Source: Geothermobacter hydrogeniphilus
Lineage (GTDB): Bacteria > Desulfobacterota > Desulfuromonadia > Desulfuromonadales > Geothermobacteraceae
Assembly: GCF_002898515.1 (NCBI RefSeq)
Contig: NZ_PPFX01000012.1
Span: 1-64,000 of the forward strand
Direction of reading: 5' to 3'
Length of the DNA stretch: 64,000 nt
The notes below the pieces were generated by a model, which did no database searches, was not told the DNA's origin, and saw only the letters and a list, made by a program, of their open reading frames with translations. A program made the translations under genes and the position numbers. Position 1 is the first letter of the stretch, and every line of letters begins with the position of its first letter. Shown piece after piece: positions 56,002 through 64,000 of the stretch.

Positions 56002-57207
56002 CTACAGGCGTTCAATAATGGTCGCGATTCCCATCCCGCCACCGACACAGAGGGTACAGAGTCCGTAACGCAGACGACGGCGTTCCAACTCGTCGAGGAG
56101 GGTTCCGACCAGTATGGCCCCGGTGGCGCCGAGGGGATGTCCCATGGCGATCGCACCACCATTGACATTGATTTTTTCCACGGGAACGGACAAGTCCGCC
56201 TGAAATTTCAGCACCACCGAGGCAAAGGCCTCGTTGACTTCGAACAGATCGATATCCTCGACCGTCAACCCGGCTTTATTGAGCGCCTTGCGGGTTGCCG
56301 GCGCCGGTCCGACCAGCATGATGGTCGGATCGGTGCTGGTAACCGCCGTGGCCAGAATCCGCCCGCGCGGGCTCAAGCCGAGATCCCTGCCTTTGGCTTC
56401 GCTGCCGATCAGCAGAAGCGCGGCGCCATCGACAATCCCCGAAGAATTGCCCGGGGTGTGCAGATGCTCGATATGGTCAACCTGCGGATACCTGGCCAGC
56501 GCGACCTGGTCAAACCCGAGCTGGCCGAGACCTGCAAAGGACGGCTTGAGGACCGCCAGACTTTCTTCCGCGGCATCGGCGCGGATCAGTTCGTCATGGT
56601 CAAGCACGACTTCGCCGGCGCGATCCACAACCGGAACCAGCGAGCGTGAAAAACGTCCGTTCTGATGAGCGGCCGCCGCTTTTCTGTGGGAGGAGAGAGC
56701 GAACCGGTCCAGGTCTTCCCGCGTAAATCCCTCCAGGGTCGCGATCAGGTCGGCCCCGATCCCCTGGGGGACGAAGCCGGTTTTACAGGAGGTTTCCGGA
56801 TCGGCCGCCCAAGGCCCCCCATCGGACATCATCGGTACCCGTGACATCGATTCAAGACCGCCGGCAACAACCAGATCCTCCCAACCCGAGCGAATTTTCA
56901 TTGCTGCCAGATTCACCGCCTCCAGCCCCGAAGCACAGAAGCGATTGAGCTGAAAGCCGCCGACGACCTCGTCCCAACCAGCATAGAGAGCGGCGGTCTT
57001 GGCGATATTCCCGCCCTGTTCGCCGACCGGTGTGACACAACCAATGACGATATCATCGACCTGGGCGGTATCCAGTTGATGGCGTTGCTGCAGGCTGTTC
57101 AACAGGTTGCCGAGCAGGGCGACCGGTTTGATGGGATAGAGCGCGCCGTCTTTTTTCCCCCGGCCGCGCGGAGTGCGGATGGCGTCGTAGATATACGCGT
57201 CTGTCAT
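56002..57207 (-). CDS. Thiolase (acetyl-CoA C-acyltransferase)
   Basis: A 401-residue thiolase with nucleophilic Cys in [30 protein letters not shown] and CVGGGMG. Last step of beta-oxidation. ATG 57207 follows AAGGAAGAG and overlaps the stop of the CoA-transferase-like gene (ATGA). Confidence 0.92.
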   Translation of the reverse strand: MTDAYIYDAIRTPRGRGKKDGALYPIKPVALLGNLLNSLQQRHQLDTAQVDDIVIGCVTPVGEQGGNIAKTAALYAGWDEVVGGFQLNRFCASGLEAVNLAAMKIRSGWEDLVVAGGLESMSRVPMMSDGGPWAADPETSCKTGFVPQGIGADLIATLEGFTREDLDRFALSSHRKAAAAHQNGRFSRSLVPVVDRAGEVVLDHDELIRADAAEESLAVLKPSFAGLGQLGFDQVALARYPQVDHIEHLHTPGNSSGIVDGAALLLIGSEAKGRDLGLSPRGRILATAVTSTDPTIMLVGPAPATRKALNKAGLTVEDIDLFEVNEAFASVVLKFQADLSVPVEKINVNGGAIAMGHPLGATGAILVGTLLDELERRRLRYGLCTLCVGGGMGIATIIERL

Positions 57208-58073
57208 CTTGTCTCTTCCTTTCGATTGCATGGCTCTTCGCCAACCAGGGCAACAAGAGGGAGATCCCGTGCCAGCCCCCATTGTTGCCATTCCCCGGCG
57301 GTCCGGTTCAGAAAAACCTTTTGCAGCGCATCCTTATCCCGGCCGTCGCAGTGAAGTTCCGCGGCCAACCGCCGCAGAAAATGTGGTTCCAGGGCCGCCA
57401 GCGCCACCCAGCCATCCTGGGCGCGGTAGAGATTGTAGCCGGCCAGCCCACCCCCCAGCAGAGCGCCGGCGGCTGTCACCCCATAGCGCAGCGGTTCGGC
57501 CATGGCGGCAGCCGCGGAGGCCAGGGCCACCTCCGCAAAACCACTCCCCGCTCCCCGCTCACGACCCAGAAGAAGCGCCAGAGCCGCGCCGACCGCCTGT
57601 TCCGCGCCCGCCATGTCGGCCAGCAGGGTTCGCGGCAATTGCGGCGGAGAGAGCAAGCCGGCCTCGGCCTGGTAGGTCAGATCATGCCCGGGCTCATTCT
57701 GGCGTGGCGCGGCATGGCCCACGATCGCCACCTGGCAGAGGCGCGGATACTTTTCATGCAGCTCCTCCCAACCCAGGCCGAGTTTTGCCAGGGAGGCCGG
57801 GCGGGTGGCGGTGATGAGCAGATCCGCCTCCAGCAGCAACTGCGCCAACCCGGCCCGGCCCTCCTCTGTCTTGAGGTCCAGTCTGACGATTGCCTGTCCG
57901 GCGTTCAGTTCCCGATACCAATCGGCACAGTAATGCTGCATCGGATCAGCCGCCGCGGGTTCGACCTTGGTCACGCTCGCACCGAGACGCAACAGTGCGC
58001 GCGCGGCGACAGGACCGGGCAGGTTGACCGCCAGGGTGACAATCTTCAACCCCATCAGGGGGTTCGCCGACAT
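57204..58073 (-). CDS. CaiB/BaiF CoA-transferase family protein (short form)
   Basis: A 289-residue family III CoA-transferase homologue: N-terminal Rossmann part ([21 protein letters not shown]) and [13 protein letters not shown] with the Asp that is catalytic in the family. It is about 100 residues shorter than typical family members and ends soon after the middle domain. It may function as a racemase-like or CoA-transferase enzyme (for example alpha-methylacyl-CoA racemase), or be a truncated form. One nucleotide separates it from the acyl-CoA dehydrogenase gene. Confidence 0.82.
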   Translation of the reverse strand: MSANPLMGLKIVTLAVNLPGPVAARALLRLGASVTKVEPAAADPMQHYCADWYRELNAGQAIVRLDLKTEEGRAGLAQLLLEADLLITATRPASLAKLGLGWEELHEKYPRLCQVAIVGHAAPRQNEPGHDLTYQAEAGLLSPPQLPRTLLADMAGAEQAVGAALALLLGRERGAGSGFAEVALASAAAAMAEPLRYGVTAAGALLGGGLAGYNLYRAQDGWVALAALEPHFLRRLAAELHCDGRDKDALQKVFLNRTAGEWQQWGLARDLPLVALVGEEPCNRKEETR

Positions 58074-59207
58074 CTACCGGTTCCCCAGTTCGCGGGCAAT
58101 GATGTTGCGCTGAATTTCGCTGGTCCCCTCGTAAATCTGCAGCACCTTGGCATCACGAAACAGCTTTTCGGCCGGAAATTCCGGGCTGTAGCCGTAACCG
58201 CCGAAAATCTGCAGCGTTTCGGTCGCCACCCACATCGCGGCGTCGGCGGCAAAGGCCTTGGCGCAAGCCGCCTGCAGGGTGTTGCGCTTGCCGGCATCGA
58301 GCAACCAGGCCGCCTGATAGGTCATCAGTCGCGCCGCCTGCAGGCGCATCTCCATCTCCGCCAGTTTGTGGCCGATCGCCTGATGATGGATGATCGCCTG
58401 TCCCATCGTCTTGCGTTCCCTGGCGTAGGCGAGAGAAACATCGAGACAGCGCTGCATCAACCCGACCGCAAAGGCCGCCACCATCGGACGGGAACGGTCG
58501 AAAACCTGCATGGCGATCTTGAACCCGTCCCCTTCGTTGCCGAGCAGTGCTTCACGCGGCACCCTGACGTCATTGAAAAACACCTCGGCCGCCGGGACGG
58601 CGTTCTGCCCCAGCTTGGGCAGGGGATTCCCCACCTCCAGTCCCGGACTGTCCCGCTCAACCAGGAAGAAGCTCAGTCCACGGTAACCCGCCTCGGGATC
58701 GGTCTTGGCCAGCACGGTGAAAAAACCCGCCAGGGGCGCATTGGAAATCCAGACCTTGCTGCCATTCAGCAGGTAGCCGTCGCCATCTCTGACCGCTCGG
58801 GTCGAAATCCCCGCCACATCCGATCCCGCGCCCGGCTCGGTAACCGCGTAGGATCCATATTCACTGGTGATCAGCCGGCCCAGGTATTCACGCTTCTGGT
58901 CCGCATTGCCACTGACCAGCAGCACGTCGGCCGGCAGGTTGTTCAGGCTGATCCCGCCCCCCAGCCCGACGCACCCCCAGGCCAGCTGCTCGGTCACCAG
59001 CGCCAGCTCCAGGGCGCCGAGTCCGGGACCGCCGTATTCCTCGGGCACCGTCAGATTGAAAAGTCCCAGTTCCCTGGCCTTGGCGGCAATTTCCTGCGGA
59101 AAACACTTTTCCTGATCGCAACGGGCGGCCTCCGGCCAGATCTCCCGCTCGGCAAATTCTCTGGCGGTCTGCTGAATCAGTCGTTGTTCGTCACTCAGTT
59201 CAAACAT
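58074..59207 (-). CDS. Acyl-CoA dehydrogenase (short/medium-chain type)
   Basis: A 377-residue enzyme with classical motifs: YAVTEPGAGSDVAG and catalytic Glu in IYEGTSEIQRNII. First gene of the acd-caiB-thiolase unit, with a palindromic AAGTAAA operator-like site about 70 nt upstream. GGAGAGAG precedes the ATG. Confidence 0.93.
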   Translation of the reverse strand: MFELSDEQRLIQQTAREFAEREIWPEAARCDQEKCFPQEIAAKARELGLFNLTVPEEYGGPGLGALELALVTEQLAWGCVGLGGGISLNNLPADVLLVSGNADQKREYLGRLITSEYGSYAVTEPGAGSDVAGISTRAVRDGDGYLLNGSKVWISNAPLAGFFTVLAKTDPEAGYRGLSFFLVERDSPGLEVGNPLPKLGQNAVPAAEVFFNDVRVPREALLGNEGDGFKIAMQVFDRSRPMVAAFAVGLMQRCLDVSLAYARERKTMGQAIIHHQAIGHKLAEMEMRLQAARLMTYQAAWLLDAGKRNTLQAACAKAFAADAAMWVATETLQIFGGYGYSPEFPAEKLFRDAKVLQIYEGTSEIQRNIIARELGNR

Positions 59208-59275
59208 GGGCTCTCTCTCCTGGTCTGAATGGGGGCTGTCGGCACTTCAATCAGCCGACATACCGGTAACTAATG

Positions 59276-59302
59276 TTTACTTTTACGTAAAGATAAAGTA
59301 AA
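59276..59302. promoter_or_regulatory. Candidate TetR-type operator 1
   Basis: TTTACTTT (59276-59283) and AAAGTAAA (59295-59302) form a perfect 8-nt inverted repeat with TACGTA in between, in the gap upstream of the acyl-CoA dehydrogenase operon. A related site lies near 62.79 kb. Confidence 0.5.
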
Positions 59303-59392
59303 AGAAGGCACGCAACCCACGACCGAAACCGGCCGGCATCGGGCTGACAAACATTCCATAAAATCTGTCCGGCTATCTCTCCGCCTTCTTCA

Positions 59393-61030
<1,638 letters not shown>

Positions 61031-61054
61031 GTTCGCTCCTCGTCGCAAAAGGGG

Positions 61055-62617
61055 TCAGTTCAAGACAGAGATCTGAAGAGACCCAGTCGCAGACTCCCGG
61101 GTGACTTCGGCATAGGTTTTCCGCAACTGGTATTTGAGAATCTTGCCGGACACATTGCGCGGCACCTCTCCCAGAAACAGCAGCCGGGGAAGTTTGTAAT
61201 CGGAGATCAGCCCGGCACAATGGTGCCGGAGTTCGGCCAGAGTCAACTCCCGGTCCTCCTGGGGGGTTACCACGACGGCCACCGTCTCGCCATAATCCGC
61301 ATGCGGGATGCCGATCGCGGCACAGTCCGCAACGGCAGGATGAGACCGCACGGCATTTTCCACTTCAACAGAATAGACATTCATCCCCCCGGTGATGATC
61401 ATATCCTTCTTGCGATCAACCAGAGTGATATACCCCTCCGCGTCGACAGTGGCCAGATCGCCGGTGAACAACCAACCATTACGAATGGTCTCGGCGGTCG
61501 CCTCGGGATTGTTCCAGTAACCCTTCATCATCGTTTCTCCGCGAAGAATCCATTCGCCCACCTCGCCGGGGCGGACATCCCGCATGTTTTCATCCACCAC
61601 CCGCGCTTCGGTATTAACAATGGGCTTTCCTCCCGCTCCCATCTTGCTCAGCTGCTCATGGGGCTGGAGACAAATTCCTCCGGGGCCCATTTCGGTCAGG
61701 CCGCAGAGATTGAAAAGCTGCACCCCGGACAGTTTCGCAATCATCTCGCGGACCACGCTGGAAGGCATCGGTGCAGCCCCGTACATGCCGATGCGCCACG
61801 CGCTCAGATCGCGTCCGGTGATTTTGGACTGGCGTAAAAGGAACTGGTACATGGTGGGCACGCCGAAAAAGACACTGATCCGTTCCTGCTCCATGACATT
61901 CAGCACCGTTTCCGGTTCAAACGCGGGAAGAACGACATGAGTGCCCGCCAAAAGGGTTCCGGCCATCAGAAACAGGTTGAGCTCAGCCGAATGATAGAGG
62001 GGAGCGGCATGCAACAATCGATCACCTTCGCGAATCCCCACCCCCAGAGAAATATTGGTACCGGCCCAGATGACAGCATGGTGGTCCAGCAGCACCCCCT
62101 TGGGCAGACCCGTCGTTCCGGAGGTATAAAGAATCTGGGCGTTATCCTTCTCGGCGACGACAATGCCCAAGGGCTCCGTGCTTTCATGAGATGACAGTGT
62201 CACGACGTCCGCAAAAGGGTCGCACGGCAAAGTCGCCAGGTAGTGTCTGGTGGGGAGCTTCTGTTGCTGGACCTTTTCCACCACCGATTTGAGCTGCGGA
62301 GCAAAAACCAGCACCCGGGAACCTGAATCAATCAACTGGTAGGCCAGTTCAGGAGGCGCCAGCCGCGGGTTGAGGGGGACGATGACGGCTCCCAGTTTCA
62401 GGCCGGCGTAAAATACGATGACGAACTGGTCGGAGTTGGGTGACATCAAAGCGACCCGATCACCTTTTTCCACCCCCAGGCGCTGCAGGACCCGAGCGGC
62501 GCGGTTGACGGCGGCATCCAACTGCACGTAAGTAAACCGTCGCCCGCCAAAGACCAGGGCTTCACGGTTCGGAACACGGCGCGCGTTGCGTTCCAGAATC
62601 GAGCCGATACCAGGCAT
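61055..62617 (-). CDS. Long-chain-fatty-acid-CoA ligase-like AMP-forming ligase
   Basis: A 520-residue ANL-family enzyme: ILYTSGTTGLPKGVLLDHH, LFNLCGLTEMGPG, GWLFTGDLATVD and the C-terminal Lys in VSGKILKYQLRK. First gene of the ligase pair, with ATG behind AAGGATGAGG. A TetR-type operator-like site lies about 170 nt upstream. Confidence 0.9.
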   Translation of the reverse strand: MPGIGSILERNARRVPNREALVFGGRRFTYVQLDAAVNRAARVLQRLGVEKGDRVALMSPNSDQFVIVFYAGLKLGAVIVPLNPRLAPPELAYQLIDSGSRVLVFAPQLKSVVEKVQQQKLPTRHYLATLPCDPFADVVTLSSHESTEPLGIVVAEKDNAQILYTSGTTGLPKGVLLDHHAVIWAGTNISLGVGIREGDRLLHAAPLYHSAELNLFLMAGTLLAGTHVVLPAFEPETVLNVMEQERISVFFGVPTMYQFLLRQSKITGRDLSAWRIGMYGAAPMPSSVVREMIAKLSGVQLFNLCGLTEMGPGGICLQPHEQLSKMGAGGKPIVNTEARVVDENMRDVRPGEVGEWILRGETMMKGYWNNPEATAETIRNGWLFTGDLATVDAEGYITLVDRKKDMIITGGMNVYSVEVENAVRSHPAVADCAAIGIPHADYGETVAVVVTPQEDRELTLAELRHHCAGLISDYKLPRLLFLGEVPRNVSGKILKYQLRKTYAEVTRESATGSLQISVLN

Positions 62618-62784
62618 AAGGCCTCATCCTTTCGGACAGGGTTCACATGAGGTCGGGTCATGATGGGCACCCCGGGACGGCCGGGCGCCCCTCGGCTTTC
62701 CACCGCAAATCGACCACTACGCACAACACTCGCAAGCAAATCCTCTCTTCAAATAAACGGCGTTCTATCTGTCTGTCAACAAAA

Positions 62785-62800
62785 AAGTGAGCATTTACTT
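62785..62800. promoter_or_regulatory. Candidate TetR-type operator 2
   Basis: AAGTGA-GCA-TTTACTT: a near-perfect inverted repeat sharing the AAGTAAA half-site with the site at 59276, upstream of the ligase pair. Flanking A- and T-runs extend the dyad. Confidence 0.5.
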
Positions 62801-63127
62801 GTTTTTTATTGGCGGGCAGGCCGGTGCAAGCTGACGGATTTCCAGATTATCGTTCGCCATAACGGGATGTTACATACTATTCGTCTTACCTCCTGATAAA
62901 GGCGAAAAATATCGGATCGTCCACCATTGAAAGGCAGGTCGTCATTTCGCCTTGACAATCCTCAAAATGAGGCAGAAATCAAACTGTGTTTGTGTGCGCT
63001 GACAGGAACAGATAAAGGATGGACAACCCGATGGTCGGCGACACCCACCAGGCCCGAACAGACAGGATGCGGTGCCGGACAGCGGCCCGGCCACAACGGT
63101 CCCGCGGAGACTCAACAGCCCTCCCTC

Positions 63128-63176
63128 GACATTCATAAAAATCAGGACTATAATAGGTTTTTTCACGAAACCTACC
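63128..63176 (+). promoter_or_regulatory. Candidate tetR promoter with overlapping dyad
   Basis: TCGACA (63128-63133), 17 nt, TATAAT (63151-63156). Immediately after, TAGGTTT (63156-63162) and AAACCTA (63170-63176) are a perfect inverted repeat over the likely +1. Fits an autoregulated promoter. Confidence 0.55.
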
Positions 63177-63281
63177 GTTGTCATTGCATTTTTTCGGCGC
63201 AAACCATAGCGCCGCACAAGAGAGCGCTCATCCCTCAACGGCTCATCGGCCACAGCAAAAAGGCGCCGGCAGGAAACAATT

Positions 63282-63911
63282 GTGACAGACACCGATTTGC
63301 ACCCGCGGATGGTTCCCGCGCAAAAGCGCGCAGAAGAGACCGTCAAACATATCCTGAATACTTCCGCAAAGCTGCTGGACGAAGTGGGGCTTGACGGGTT
63401 CAACACCAATCTGCTCGCCGACCGTTCCAGGCTTCGTGTCGGCACTATCTACAGGTACTTTCCAAACAAGTTGGCGATTCTCAGGGCCCTTATTCTCGAG
63501 TATGCAAATCACATGAAAACAGCCCTGGAGATTTTTAACGACTTGGCCGATCCCGAAAAAGAATGGCAGCACATCATCCGTTCCAGTATCGACAATTACG
63601 TTGCGGCGGCCAAAAAACAGAAAGGGTTCATATCGATTCGAAGGGCAATGCAGGCCGCCCCTGAACTATCTGCAATCGAAAAGCATCTTGTACGGGATCT
63701 GTCTGAATCAATTGTCGAGGCAATCATCAAAAGAGGAGCAAACGTTTCAAAAAAACATCTGTTCCATGTGGCGGGCACCTTCCTGATGGCAGCCGCAGCG
63801 ACATATGATCTTGCCTATCTGAAAGGCAAGAAGAATCACCAGGCCGAGACCGAAATCATCGCGGAACTCAAGCTCATGTCGATCAGCTATCTGGCGAACT
63901 ATCTGACATGA
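63282..63911 (+). CDS. TetR/AcrR family transcriptional regulator
   Basis: A 209-residue TetR protein with N-terminal HTH (ILNTSAKLLDEVGLDGFNTNLLADRSRLRVGTIYRYFPNK region, about 24-65) and a helical ligand-binding domain. Start GTG 63282 with AGGAAAC upstream. Adjacent to the fatty-acid gene block, it is a good candidate for an acyl-CoA-responsive repressor of it, though no ligand residues can be assigned. Confidence 0.88.
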   Translation: MTDTDLHPRMVPAQKRAEETVKHILNTSAKLLDEVGLDGFNTNLLADRSRLRVGTIYRYFPNKLAILRALILEYANHMKTALEIFNDLADPEKEWQHIIRSSIDNYVAAAKKQKGFISIRRAMQAAPELSAIEKHLVRDLSESIVEAIIKRGANVSKKHLFHVAGTFLMAAAATYDLAYLKGKKNHQAETEIIAELKLMSISYLANYLT

Positions 63912-64000
63912 ACCATGGCAGACAGGCCGCGGCAGGAAACCTGCGCACCCTCGTCCCGCCGCCAACGGTTTCTTGACAGCCTGACGCTCTTGGTGTTCAA

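Larger units (their letters stand above)
62618..63281. other. 664-nt intergenic regulatory region
   Basis: Divergent gap between ligase and tetR genes, AT-richer in its middle (about 62740-62890). It contains one operator-like dyad and a sigma70-like promoter; the open frames seen in it have no ribosome-binding site or recognisable product. I see no RNA gene. Confidence 0.55.

Noticed and set aside
57282-59228. 648-codon plus-strand frame opposite the CoA-transferase and dehydrogenase genes
   Set aside because: Antisense of two well-supported genes with clear family motifs; no motifs of its own.
63912-64000. Possible start of another gene at the right edge
   Set aside because: No start codon with a ribosome-binding site in the last 89 nt that can be supported.

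Overview
The window is high-GC Gram-negative DNA. Gene content fits the Desulfuromonadales (Geobacter/Desulfuromonas relatives): a System I cytochrome c operon with the CxxxY form of CcmE, System II ResB/CcsB, HME-RND efflux with a PII-like partner, an mlaEFD operon, HD-GYP signalling and several in-frame UGA codons that look like selenocysteine. The lineage is inferred from these features; no rRNA is present.

Layout. 0.2-8.8 kb: an N-formylglutamate amidohydrolase-like gene, a tightly overlapping minus-strand operon (nucleotide-translocase-like/HEAT/cNMP protein, GNAT, PP-loop ATPase), a glutathione-synthetase-like ATP-grasp and an HD-GYP protein. 8.9-14.8 kb: gabD, a broken META lipoprotein, envelope proteins, an orphan TAXI binding protein and a C-terminal mlaA remnant. 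14.9-18.4 kb: mlaE-mlaF-mlaD-PqiC-like lipoprotein. 18.4-24.3 kb: minus-strand MMPL/RND, LolA-like and outer-membrane protein operon. 24.5-25.4 kb: a GrdB-family selenoprotein gene. 25.5-32.4 kb: HME-RND metal efflux operon with PII-like gene. 32.6-35.9 kb: ResB/CcsB between two small Cys-containing secreted proteins. 36-39.4 kb: hybrid histidine kinase, then an ArsR-type repressor and an SO_0444-type metal permease interrupted by one in-frame UGA. 39.5-43.3 kb: nucleoside phosphorylase and a kinase/sigma54-activator pair. 43.6-49.4 kb: ccmE-F-H-I-A-B-C plus a CcmD-TPR fusion, preceded by a sigma54-like promoter. 49.7-52.2 kb: merR-B-T-P, a UGA-containing small Fe-S-type protein, a GDCCVxC protein and merF, with no merA. 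52.3-63.9 kb: fatty-acid/acyl-CoA beta-oxidation genes and a TetR regulator.

The strongest result is three independent genes in which a single in-frame UGA is followed 18-19 nt later by the loop of a hairpin with a GU-containing loop, the geometry of a bacterial SECIS. In each case the UGA sits next to a Cys-based motif (UxxC, CxU, UC). One is a known type of selenoprotein (GrdB family). The other two lie in metal-resistance operons (the ArsR/permease pair and the mer operon) and suggest selenol-based handling of soft metals. Several other genes carry true frameshifts, some at homopolymers, so sequence error must be excluded for those; the three UGA cases involve no frame change.
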